Shown here: piece by piece, positions 8,047 through 16,346 of the stretch
How positions within the stretch are numbered: position 1 is the stretch's first letter
Layout: each line of letters opens with the position of its first letter
From: Micromonospora sp. WMMD1102
GTDB taxonomy: Bacteria; Actinomycetota; Actinomycetes; Mycobacteriales; Micromonosporaceae
Assembly (NCBI RefSeq): GCF_029626265.1
Contig: NZ_JARUBN010000001.1
Span: 5,645,001-5,709,000 of the forward strand
Length of the DNA stretch: 64,000 nucleotides
Direction of reading: 5' to 3'
Made by a program: the position numbers and the translations under genes
Notes under the pieces: generated by a model
What the model saw: only the letters and a program-made list of their open reading frames with translations
Told to the model about the DNA's origin: nothing
Databases searched by the model: none

Positions 8047-8379
8047 ATGAGTGCTCCGTTGAACTGGCCTGACGTGCAGGTCAAGGCTCGGGCGACCGAT
8101 CCCAGGTGGGACAGCGCCGAGCGGGTGGAACGGCGTGTCCGGATGCGGGAGCAGATGCTCACCTCGGTCAGCGGCGCCCAGCTCGCCGAGATCCGCAAGC
8201 GACTCGGCATGACACAGGTGCAGCTCGCCGAGGCGGCAGGGGTGTCACAGGCCCGGATCAGCCAGATCGAGAACGGCGAGGCGACCAGCCTCAAGACGTT
8301 GCGGGCGTACGTCACCGGTCTCGGTGGCCACCTGGAGGTGGTCGCCCGGATCGGCAACATCCAGCTGAAGGTGGCGTGA
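8047..8379 (+). CDS. XRE-family helix-turn-helix regulator (antitoxin-like)
   Basis: The 110-residue protein has a Cro/C1-type helix-turn-helix at about residues 45-95: LAEIRKRLGMTQVQLAEAAG, then VSQARISQIENGEATSLKTL, ending YVTGLGGHLEVVARIG. The ending 'LRxYVxaLGGxLevva' is typical of HigA-type antitoxins. GGAAGG at 8031-8036 is a ribosome-binding site. No RelE/HigB-like toxin gene is adjacent: the gene before encodes a membrane protein and the one after an aldo/keto reductase. It is either an orphan antitoxin or an independent regulator. Confidence 0.8.
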   Translation: MSAPLNWPDVQVKARATDPRWDSAERVERRVRMREQMLTSVSGAQLAEIRKRLGMTQVQLAEAAGVSQARISQIENGEATSLKTLRAYVTGLGGHLEVVARIGNIQLKVA

Positions 8380-8516
8380 CCGCAGCGGTTCACCTCTGCT
8401 GGCCGACGCGGGACCGCACGACAACAATGTGCGGGCGGGCGACATGATCGTCTGCCGGTGCGCCGGCCGCCATCCGCACGCCGACGCACCGCCGACACCG
8501 CAGGTCGAGGATCTCC

Positions 8517-9485
8517 GTGTACGCACACCAGCAACCGCCGGACGCCTTCCCCCGCCGCCTGCTCGGCGCCACCGGCCTGCGCGTCACCCCGGTCTGCATC
8601 GGCGGCGGCCCGCTGGGCAGCATGCCGGCCCTCTTCGGGTACGACGTCAGCGCCGAACGCGGCACCGAGACCGCGCTCGCCGCGCTGACCGGCCCGTTCA
8701 ACTTCCTCGACACCGCCGCCGGCTACAGCGACGGGGAGAGCGAACGGCGGATCGGTGCCGCCCTGCGCCGGATCGGCGGCGTGCCGGAGGGCTTCGTGCT
8801 GGCCACCAAGGTCGACCGGGACTTCGGGACCGGCGACTTCTCCGGCGAGCAGATGCGCCGCTCCGCCGAGGGGAGCCTGGAACGGCTCGGCCTGGACCGG
8901 CTGCCGCTGGTCTATCTGCACGATCCGGAGCACATCGGCTTCGAGCAGGGCATGGCACCGGGCGGCCCGGTCGAGGCGCTACTGGACCTGCAGCACCAGG
9001 GCGTGGTCGAGCACCTGGGGGTGGCCGGCGGCCCGGTGGAGCTGATGGCGCGCTACCTGCGTACCGGGCACTTCGCGGCGCTGATCACACACAACCGGTG
9101 GACCCTGGTGGACCACTCGGCAGGTGAACTGATCGACGAGGCGGTCTCGCTCGGTGTCGGTGTGGTGAACGCGGCACCCTTCGCCAGCGGCATCCTGGCC
9201 AAGGGGCCGGACCGGTTCACCAAGTACGCCTACCGGGATGCCGACGCCGCGACGCTTTCCCGGATCCGGGCGATGGAGGCGGCGTGTGCGGCGCACGGCG
9301 TACCGCTCGCGGCGGCTGCGCTGCAGTTCTCGCTGCGCGATCCCCGGATCACGTCCACGATCGTCGGGGTGTCCCGCCCGGAGCGGATCGCCGAGACAGC
9401 CCGCCTGGCCAGTTGGGATGTCCCCGATCAGTTGTGGGAGGCGTTGGCCCCGCTCACCGCCCCGAAGGAGTCCTGGCTCCACTGA
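8517..9485 (+). CDS. Aldo/keto reductase, 322 aa
   Basis: NAD(P)H-dependent oxidoreductase of the AKR (TIM-barrel) superfamily. It begins GTG 8517. The N-terminal strand LGATGLRVTPVCIGGGPLGS is typical. FLDTAAGYSDGESERRIGAAL carries the catalytic Asp and Tyr, FVLATKVDRDFG the Lys, and LVYLHDPEHIGFEQ replaces the usual His-containing strand. ITSTIVGVSRPERIAE is the C-terminal cofactor-binding segment. The overall pattern resembles the D-threo-aldose 1-dehydrogenase-like subgroup. The physiological substrate cannot be read from the sequence. It is monocistronic, with no strong Shine-Dalgarno sequence. Confidence 0.85.
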   Translation: MYAHQQPPDAFPRRLLGATGLRVTPVCIGGGPLGSMPALFGYDVSAERGTETALAALTGPFNFLDTAAGYSDGESERRIGAALRRIGGVPEGFVLATKVDRDFGTGDFSGEQMRRSAEGSLERLGLDRLPLVYLHDPEHIGFEQGMAPGGPVEALLDLQHQGVVEHLGVAGGPVELMARYLRTGHFAALITHNRWTLVDHSAGELIDEAVSLGVGVVNAAPFASGILAKGPDRFTKYAYRDADAATLSRIRAMEAACAAHGVPLAAAALQFSLRDPRITSTIVGVSRPERIAETARLASWDVPDQLWEALAPLTAPKESWLH

Positions 9486-9609
9486 GCCGGCGCTGTCTCT
9501 CTGGCATGGCTCACGCTGTGGGCTTGAGTGCGGTCGACGGATGACCGAGGGAGGTCACCCCGAAATGGACACACAGCGGGCATGGCACGCCGTGCCCCGA
9601 CTGCCGCCG

Positions 9610-11235
9610 TTATCGCGATCCGCCGGTTAGTCGGATGCGGGTGAGCAGGTCGAGGATCTCCCGGGTCTCGGGGTGGTCGGGGCCACGGGTGGCGACGAGA
9701 TCATCGTAGAGCGGACGGAGGGTCCGGGCGGCCTCCCGGAGCCGGTTCGCGGCCAGCAGAAGAATGCCGATCTGTGTGCGTAACTCCAGCGCGTCCTGGC
9801 TGCGATCGTCGTGCTGGCTGCGCACGTGCTCCTGGACGGCCCGGAACCCCGCGAGGGCGGCGTCGGTGTCGCCCAACTCGGCGTGGCAGTACGCCGCCTG
9901 TTTCCGGCACTCCAGCACCCGCAGGTCGTCCGGACCCAACTTCCGGGCGAAGGCGTCGGCCAGTTCCTCGAACGCGGTCAGCGCCCGTCGGACGTCGCCA
10001 CCTAGAAACAACACCGCCGCGTGGGTGTTCCGCAGTTCCAACACGCGTGGGTGGTCGAGCACGCCTTCGGCGTCGGCTGACGTCAGCGCCGCGTCCAGCA
10101 CCGCGACGGCCTGCGAGAGGCGGTCGGAGTCGACGAGCTGCGAGGCCCGTTCTTCGGCGTTGTCGAGTTCCTTGGCGAGTGTGGTGGGCAACACCTGTCG
10201 CCGTGCGACCACGGGCGACGGAGCCGATGGCACCGGCCGTGGCACGCCCGGTGGCGCTACCAGGCGGCGCGGGGCGAGCGGATGCCGGTAGGGGCGGGTC
10301 GGATCGGCCGTGGCTTCGGGATCGCCATCGGGCTGACCGGTCCACGAGGCCGCAGGAGCACTCGGCGCCGGCAGGAACGGGCTGAGCCGGCCGAACACCT
10401 CCTGCGCCGAAACGGGGCGGTCTTCAGGCGCCTTCTCCAGCAGGTCGAGGACCAGCCTCTCGACTGCCTCGGGCACGTCGCCCCGCAAACCCCGAAGCGG
10501 TGTCGGACGGTCGTGGACGTGCTGTAGCGCCGCGTCGTTCGCCCCGTCGAAGAGCCTCTTCCCGGCGAGCATCTCGTGCAGCAGGCAGCCCAACGCGTAG
10601 AGGTCGCTCCGCGGGCTGACACCGACACCGTGGAACTGCTCGGGTGACATGTAGTCCCGGCTGCCGATCATCTGCCCGGTACCGGTCAACTGAGTGACGT
10701 CGGTTCGGAGCACTGCGGCGACGCCGAAGTCCAAGACCTTGACGTTGCCGTCTCCGTCGACCATGACGTTGCTCGGCTTGAGGTCGCGGTGGACGACCGG
10801 AATTGCGTGGGCGTGGGAGAGCACGGCGCAGACCTGGGCCGCGATGCTGACGGCCCATGGCACGGGAAGCGGACCGTTTTCGGCGAGGAGGTCGGCAACG
10901 GTGACCCCGCGCACGAGCTGCATGACCAGATAGAGCTGTTCGACGTCGTCGGTACCCCGGTCGATGGCGGCGTCGTAGACGGCCGGTACGCCGGGGTGTT
11001 CGATCTTCGCGGTGATCCTGGCCTCGCGGCGGAAGCGCTCGGCGAGCTCCCGGCGCAGTTCGGCCGGGTGGTGGCGGTCGCCGCGGATCTGCTTGACGGC
11101 GACGAGGCGGTCGAGGACACGGTCGTAGCCCTGCCAGACCGTTCCCATTCCGCCGTCGTCGAGCGGCTGCACCTCGTAGCGTCCGGCGATCAGTCGCGGA
11201 TGCGGGGACCCCACGCGTCTTCTCCTCGCGATCAC
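9610..11235 (-). CDS. Soluble Ser/Thr protein kinase with C-terminal TPR-like region
   Basis: The Hanks-type kinase domain covers residues about 20-280: glycine loop DDGGMGTVW, lysine in VAVKQIR, catalytic loop HRDLKPSNVMV, DFG in VLDFGVAAVL, and activation segment GSRDYMSPEQF. A Pro-rich linker (about 290-345) is followed by helical repeats like TPRs (about 350-541: RASQLVDSDRLSQAVAVLDA, ALTAFEELADAFARKLGPDD, AALAGFRAVQEHVRSQ). No transmembrane segment, so it is probably cytoplasmic. It is 92 bp downstream of hsdR on the same strand and could be transcribed with the restriction operon. A role in defence signalling is inference from position only. Confidence 0.9.
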   Translation of the reverse strand: MIARRRRVGSPHPRLIAGRYEVQPLDDGGMGTVWQGYDRVLDRLVAVKQIRGDRHHPAELRRELAERFRREARITAKIEHPGVPAVYDAAIDRGTDDVEQLYLVMQLVRGVTVADLLAENGPLPVPWAVSIAAQVCAVLSHAHAIPVVHRDLKPSNVMVDGDGNVKVLDFGVAAVLRTDVTQLTGTGQMIGSRDYMSPEQFHGVGVSPRSDLYALGCLLHEMLAGKRLFDGANDAALQHVHDRPTPLRGLRGDVPEAVERLVLDLLEKAPEDRPVSAQEVFGRLSPFLPAPSAPAASWTGQPDGDPEATADPTRPYRHPLAPRRLVAPPGVPRPVPSAPSPVVARRQVLPTTLAKELDNAEERASQLVDSDRLSQAVAVLDAALTSADAEGVLDHPRVLELRNTHAAVLFLGGDVRRALTAFEELADAFARKLGPDDLRVLECRKQAAYCHAELGDTDAALAGFRAVQEHVRSQHDDRSQDALELRTQIGILLLAANRLREAARTLRPLYDDLVATRGPDHPETREILDLLTRIRLTGGSR

Positions 11236-11327
11236 GTCCGGTCAGTCTGTCGTGGACGATGCGAACATGTCCATGCGTGTGCGAGAACGCGACACCCGCC
11301 CCGAGAGACCGAGCCCGCAGGGCCGGC

Positions 11328-14300
11328 TCAGGCCACGTCGGAGAGACCGTGCCGCCGCCGGATCATCCGGTACGCGAGGCGCCGGGCCTCCCGAGTCAGC
11401 CGGCCCCGGAACTCGTTGTCGGCAAAGTACCGCTCGGTGAACTTCGTGTCGGCCTCGGCCCGCTCGACCATGATGTCCCGGAAGCGGGCGTCGAACGGCA
11501 ACTCGAAGTCACCTTCGTTGCGGCTGGCCACGGCCGCCTCCTGAAGCTCGGCATCCTCGGCCGCCGCGACGATGCGCTCTTCGACGCTCAGCCGGTCCGC
11601 CTCGCTCATCCCCTCGCCGTACCGCCGGTTGAACTCCTCGATGAGTTCGGAGAGCAGGGCCTTGTCCGGGTCCCGGGCGATGCCGGCGCCGCTGGTGTCG
11701 AAGCCGGGCAGGAGCTGCGCGCCTTCCGGCTCCAGGGTCATGTCGTGCTCGCCGGTCTTGGCCACCCGCAGGTGGGTCAGGTCGACCTCGCCGATGTCCA
11801 TGGCCGGGTCCTGACGCCGGGGCAGCCGGTTGAGCAGGTGCTTGCCGAAGAGGTAGAGCCCCTCGAGGTCCGCGTCGACGAACTGCATCACCTGGGAGAG
11901 GAAGCCATATTTGCGGACGTAGTCGGTGAGGTCCGAGCGGAACATCTCGGCCGCGTCGGCGTCCTCGGCGGCGAGCCGCTCGAAGCGTTGCCGGGCCGGG
12001 TCGGTGAGCTGATAGAGGGCCGCATGACGGCGGTCCCACCGCTGAGCGGGCGGCTGCCCGGCCTCGGTCGAGCCGGGCGCGGGCTGAGCTCGCAGGTACG
12101 CCTCGGCGAACTCCCGCAGCTCCGACTCCACCAGGATCTGGTGGTCCATCACCGCACGCTGGATCCCGTAGAGCAGGTTGGGGTCGCTGGGGGTGGCCCG
12201 GGCCTCTTCGAAGTACTGCTTGAAGGCGGCCTGGATGTTCTCGGCGTCGTTGGCGAAGTCCAGCACGAACAGGTCGTCCTGGCTCTTCAGCGGGTGGGTG
12301 CGGTTGAGCCGGGAGAGGGTCTGCACGGCCGCGACGCCGTCGAGCGGCTTCTCCACGTACATGCTGGTCAGCAGCGGCTGGTCGAATCCGGTCTGGTATT
12401 TCTCCGCGACGACAAGGATGCGGTATTCGGTACGGGCCGGCGCGGCGCCGGGCCGGCCGGTACGGGCGGCGGCGTGGGGATCGTCGGCCCGGGTGTATCC
12501 GAACGCCTCCGGCAACTCCCGTTCGGAGAACCCGTTCAACCCGGTCTCGGTCACCTTGATCCCGTCCACCTCCAGCTCGCCGGAGAACGCGACGAGCACG
12601 CCGATCTCCGGGCAGCCCAGGTCGTCGGTGGCCTTGGCCAGGGCGTGGTACATCCGTACCGCGCTCTCCCGGGACCGGGTCACCACCATGGCCTTGGCCC
12701 GGCCGCCCAGCCGGTGCGCGGCCCGGGTCTGGAAATGGTGGACGATCACCTCGGCGTGCGCGCCGAGGGTGGCCGGGTTGAGGTAGACCAGCCGGGCCAG
12801 TTGCGCCCCGGCTTTGCCCGGGTCGACCTCGATGTCCTCGGCACCCTCCTTCGCCACCCGCCAGTAGGTCTGGTAGGTGGTGTAGTTGCGCAGCACGTCG
12901 AGGATGAAGCCCTCCTCGATGGCCTGGCGCATCGAGTAGATGTGGAACGCCCGCATCTCGTTGGTGAGCGGGTCGAGGATGCCCCACTTGTCGAGGGTCT
13001 TCTGTTTCGGGGTGGCGGTGAACGCGAAGTAGGAGACGTTCGGGCGCTGCTGGCGGGCGCTCGCCGCGGCGAGCAGCAAATCACCGTCCGCGTCGGCGTC
13101 CTCGGCGCCCTTGCCGCTGAGCACCCTGCCCAGCTTGCTGACGCTGTCGCCGGAGTGTCCGGAGTGCGCCTCGTCGACGATCACCGCGATCCGCTTCTCC
13201 TTGAGCGCCTCGATGCCGTCCAGGACATACGGGAAGGTCTGCACGGTCACGATGACGATCTTCGTAGCGGTGTTGGCCAGCGCGGCGGCCACCTCGACGG
13301 ACTTCGATCCCCCGGAGCCGGTGATTCGCTCCACCACACCGGGAGTGTGGTCGAACTGGTAGATCGTGCCCTGGAGCTGCTTGTCGAGCACGGACCGGTC
13401 GGTGATCACCACGATCTTGTGGAACACCGGCTTGTTCGGCTCGATCCGCCCCGCCGCGACCGAGTCCGGGTCAAGGGCACCGGGGTCTGCCGAGCCGTGC
13501 AGGGTGGAAAGCCGGTGTGCCAGCCAGCCGATCGTGTTCGACTTGCCGGAGCCGGCGGAGTGCATCACCAGATAGTTGCTCCCCGAACCGGCGCGGGCGG
13601 CATGTGCGGCCAGCCCGAGCACCGCATGCCGCTGGTGATAGCGCGGGAAGATCAGCGTGCGGTCGTGCACGCTCGTCCGGCCGTTGCCGGCGCCCCGGCC
13701 CCTGGATCTGGCGGCCTTGGGATCCTCCACGTGCAGGAACCGCTTCAGCAGGTCCAGCCAGGCGTCCGGCTGCCACACCTGCTCCCACAGATAGGACGTC
13801 CGGTAGGCCGGTCCACCGAGGCCCGGCACCGGCGGGTTGCCCGCGCCGCCGGAGTTGCCCGGCCCGGCGGTGCCCTGGTTGAACGGGAGGAAGGCCGTCT
13901 TTCTGCCCCGCAGGCGAGTGGTCAGGAAGACCAGGTCCTCGTCCACCGCGAAGTGCACGAGGGTACGCCGGGCGAAGAACGTGTCCTTCGGGTCGCGATC
14001 GGACCGGTACTGCTCCTTGGCGTCCTCGACGGTCTGCGGACGCTGGCTGGCGAAACTCTTCAGCTCGGCTGTGGCGACCGGAATCCCGTTGACGAAGAGC
14101 GCCAGGTCGACCGACTGTTGCGGGGCGCCGGCCGAGAAGTGCAGTTGGCGGGTGACCGAGAGCCGGTTTCGCCGGTAGTCGTCGAGCGCGCCCTCGGCGA
14201 TGGTGTGCGCGGGCCGGAAGTAGGCCAGCCGGATCCGGACGCCCCGGTCCCGGACCCCGTTGCGCAGCACGTCGAGCGCGCCGCGCTCGTCCAACTCGCG

Positions 14301-14534
14301 GGCGAGGAAGCGGGTGAACTGGTGCTGGGCGAGGGGCTGGTCGCCCCCGGCGTAGCCGACCAGGGTCTTCCACTCCTCGTGCTGGGTGGCCCCGATGAAC
14401 TCGAAGAGGTGGCCGGTGTCCAGCCCGAACTCCGGCCGGTACGACTGCTGGTCGCCGCGCTGCCAGCCCGAGGCGAGCAGCGACTCGACGATCTCGCGCT
14501 CGAACGCCCCTTCGGTCAGCACCCGTTCACTCAC
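11328..14534 (-). CDS. hsdR: Type I restriction enzyme, endonuclease/translocase subunit R
   Basis: HsdR is the motor and nuclease of the type I R2M2S1 complex. The 1068-residue length is normal. The N-terminal nuclease domain has a PD-(D/E)xK-like core (VDLALFVNGIPVATAELKS; Asp...Glu-x-Lys). Superfamily 2 helicase motifs follow: Walker A HSAGSGKSN, DEAH in VIVDEAHSGHSG, motif III FAFTATPKQKT, and later motifs in VVAEKYQTGFDQPLL and LSRLNRTHP. The C-terminal helical domain contacts the methylase. The GTG start at 14534 overlaps the end of the DUF4276 gene by 8 bp. The unusual spacing is that hsdS and hsdR are separated by two extra genes. Confidence 0.95.
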   Translation of the reverse strand: MSERVLTEGAFEREIVESLLASGWQRGDQQSYRPEFGLDTGHLFEFIGATQHEEWKTLVGYAGGDQPLAQHQFTRFLARELDERGALDVLRNGVRDRGVRIRLAYFRPAHTIAEGALDDYRRNRLSVTRQLHFSAGAPQQSVDLALFVNGIPVATAELKSFASQRPQTVEDAKEQYRSDRDPKDTFFARRTLVHFAVDEDLVFLTTRLRGRKTAFLPFNQGTAGPGNSGGAGNPPVPGLGGPAYRTSYLWEQVWQPDAWLDLLKRFLHVEDPKAARSRGRGAGNGRTSVHDRTLIFPRYHQRHAVLGLAAHAARAGSGSNYLVMHSAGSGKSNTIGWLAHRLSTLHGSADPGALDPDSVAAGRIEPNKPVFHKIVVITDRSVLDKQLQGTIYQFDHTPGVVERITGSGGSKSVEVAAALANTATKIVIVTVQTFPYVLDGIEALKEKRIAVIVDEAHSGHSGDSVSKLGRVLSGKGAEDADADGDLLLAAASARQQRPNVSYFAFTATPKQKTLDKWGILDPLTNEMRAFHIYSMRQAIEEGFILDVLRNYTTYQTYWRVAKEGAEDIEVDPGKAGAQLARLVYLNPATLGAHAEVIVHHFQTRAAHRLGGRAKAMVVTRSRESAVRMYHALAKATDDLGCPEIGVLVAFSGELEVDGIKVTETGLNGFSERELPEAFGYTRADDPHAAARTGRPGAAPARTEYRILVVAEKYQTGFDQPLLTSMYVEKPLDGVAAVQTLSRLNRTHPLKSQDDLFVLDFANDAENIQAAFKQYFEEARATPSDPNLLYGIQRAVMDHQILVESELREFAEAYLRAQPAPGSTEAGQPPAQRWDRRHAALYQLTDPARQRFERLAAEDADAAEMFRSDLTDYVRKYGFLSQVMQFVDADLEGLYLFGKHLLNRLPRRQDPAMDIGEVDLTHLRVAKTGEHDMTLEPEGAQLLPGFDTSGAGIARDPDKALLSELIEEFNRRYGEGMSEADRLSVEERIVAAAEDAELQEAAVASRNEGDFELPFDARFRDIMVERAEADTKFTERYFADNEFRGRLTREARRLAYRMIRRRHGLSDVA

Positions 14535-15135
14535 TCGTGCCCCCAGTCAGCAGTCGTGTCACGTCGCGCCAGAGTTTGTCGAAGGACGGCGAGTTGTCCC
14601 GGGCCATCTTCAGGTCGAAGACCGCCGCGAGTGCGGCCTGGTCGGCGGCCGGCTTGTAGGCCCGCCCGTCGGTCCGGCGCTGCTTCAGCCAACCTTTGCA
14701 GTCGCGCGGCCCCTCCGCGTCGACGGGCAGCGCGAGGTCTCCGGCCAAACCCCGATGCCCGCGCAGCGAGGGCGCCGAGGCGAGGAACCATGCCTCGAAC
14801 TCCCGGTTGGCCAGCACGACCGAGCTGGGCCGGTCTCCCCTGGCCGCGCGGATGCGGGCGAGCAGCCGTGGGCCCAGGTCGGCCGGGCAGTCGTCGTCCG
14901 CGTCCAGCAGCACCAGCAGACCGGCGTCCGGACCGGCGTGCACGGCGGCGGTTTCGACGTACCGCTCCAGCCCGAGCGGCGCGGTCAGGGTGCCACGGGA
15001 CACCCGCAACGGGCGGGTGACCTGGACCCAGATGTCCGGGGCGATCTCGGCGGCCATCCGGCGCAGCAGCACCGGCACCGCCCGCTCCTCGCCCTGACCT
15101 TCCACTATCGCGGCGATCGTGGCGCGGCTCATCAC
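14527..15135 (-). CDS. DUF4276 family (TOPRIM-like) protein embedded in the R-M operon
   Basis: The 202-residue protein starts AAIVEGQGEERAVPVLLRRM, giving the first acidic residue of a TOPRIM-type fold (VEGxxE). It then has LLVLLDADDDCPADLG, the DxD metal-binding motif. A conserved EFEAWFLAS segment and a basic region (CKGWLKQRRTDGRAYKP) follow. TOPRIM-like domains of this group act as nucleases in OLD/PARIS/AbiL-type defence pairs. Its GTG/ATG start overlaps the end of the ATPase gene and its end overlaps hsdR, so it is translated with both. I infer it is the effector partner of the ATPase. DUF4276 assignment is by motif; activity is unproven. Confidence 0.75.
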   Translation of the reverse strand: MMSRATIAAIVEGQGEERAVPVLLRRMAAEIAPDIWVQVTRPLRVSRGTLTAPLGLERYVETAAVHAGPDAGLLVLLDADDDCPADLGPRLLARIRAARGDRPSSVVLANREFEAWFLASAPSLRGHRGLAGDLALPVDAEGPRDCKGWLKQRRTDGRAYKPAADQAALAAVFDLKMARDNSPSFDKLWRDVTRLLTGGTSE

Positions 15136-16346
15136 CCGACCTCACCTCCGGCGGACCATGGTCCGGCGTGCGCCCCTTCCGGTCGCATCTGGCCGCTGCG
15201 GTGCAGTTCGCCGATGCTCATCAGCCCCTTCTCCACGATGGTGCGCCCACCGGCGTCCACCTCTCCGATCCTGGTCACCCCGTCCACATTGGCCACCGCG
15301 CGCACGTGGTCGAGCCGGACGTATTCGTTGTCGAGCAGTTCCGAACTCTGACTGGTGACGATCACCTGAGCGCGCGCCGCGGCGTCGTCGAGCGCCTCGT
15401 AGAGCGCGCCGACGCCGGCCGGATGCAGCCCGATCTCCGGCTCCTCCATGCCGATCAGGGGTATCCGCCCGGCGGAGACGGCGGGTTGGAACAGCGCGGC
15501 GAGCACCCCGGCCGCCCGCACGGTCCCCTCGGAGAGGTTCTCCCGGAGGAAGGTTTGTGCCCCGTCGTCGTCTCCAGCCTGGAACCGCGCCTGCACGGTC
15601 GAATACCGGCCCTCCCGGCGCTCGTCCACGCCCAGCGCGTTGGGCACCAGCGCCGACAGGTAGGCGTCCAGCCGCTCCTTGCCCAGCGGGTCGGCGCCGT
15701 CGAGCGCGCCGAGGACGGGACCCAGATGCTGTCCGGCCGGGCCGAGCACGGGCCGTTTGGTGATCGGCTCGTCCAGCGCGCGCAGCACTGTCGGGTCCAG
15801 CTCGTAGAAGGTCATGCCCCGCAGGCTGGACTCCAGGGTCGCCTGCGGCTCCTCCTCGCGGAGGATCGTGGCGGAGAGCCGCAACCGCTGGCTGCGGCCC
15901 GGCACCTTTAGCGGCAGCCGCAGCACCCCGTCCGGTTGCCGAATCTCGCCGGTCTCCCGCAGCACCAGCAGCGGCAGCAGGCCATCGGGGTCCGGGCCGA
16001 CTTCGAACCCGTACGTCGCGGGGACCGCCTCCGCGCCGGCCATCCGGGGCCGGAGCATCAGGTCGAGCAGGATCTCGAAGGAGTCGGCCACGCCGCTCGG
16101 GCCGCGATGCAGCAGGGCATCGAGGCCGCCCCGGTCCGACACCGCCTGCGACAGCGAGGTCCGCAGGGCGTCAGAGACCAGCCGGAGTACGTCGAGGAAG
16201 TTGGATTTCCCGGACGCGTTGAAGCCCAGGAGTACGGTCAGCGGCCCCAGGGTGACGTCACAGTCGGCGATCGACCGGTAGTTCCTGACCCGGACCCGCC
16301 GGACGAACGGCACCGGCTGCGGGCCGAGCCCGAACCCCTCACTCAC
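15132..16346 (-). CDS. AAA (ABC/SMC-like) ATPase embedded between hsdS and hsdR
   Basis: 404-residue ATPase of the AAA_21/OLD-like type. RVRNYRSIADCDVTLGPLTV is the usual N-terminal strand pair, GFNASGKSNFLD the Walker A, LSEGTVRAAGVLAALF the ABC-signature-like helix, LIGMEEPEIGLHP the Walker B with catalytic Glu, and VIVTSQSSELLD the switch region. There is no fused nuclease domain, but the next gene encodes a separate TOPRIM-like protein. Such ATPase plus TOPRIM pairs sense phage in PARIS, AbiL and related systems; RloA/RloB genes embedded in Campylobacter type I loci are a known parallel. The start overlaps hsdS by GTGA. Confidence 0.8.
   Translation of the reverse strand: MSEGFGLGPQPVPFVRRVRVRNYRSIADCDVTLGPLTVLLGFNASGKSNFLDVLRLVSDALRTSLSQAVSDRGGLDALLHRGPSGVADSFEILLDLMLRPRMAGAEAVPATYGFEVGPDPDGLLPLLVLRETGEIRQPDGVLRLPLKVPGRSQRLRLSATILREEEPQATLESSLRGMTFYELDPTVLRALDEPITKRPVLGPAGQHLGPVLGALDGADPLGKERLDAYLSALVPNALGVDERREGRYSTVQARFQAGDDDGAQTFLRENLSEGTVRAAGVLAALFQPAVSAGRIPLIGMEEPEIGLHPAGVGALYEALDDAAARAQVIVTSQSSELLDNEYVRLDHVRAVANVDGVTRIGEVDAGGRTIVEKGLMSIGELHRSGQMRPEGAHAGPWSAGGEVG

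Noticed and set aside
11259..15020. Very long plus-strand open frame (over 1200 codons) opposite hsdR
   Set aside because: It is the antisense of hsdR and DUF4276; the product is low-complexity Val/Gly/Leu/Arg sequence without motifs, while hsdR has all family motifs.
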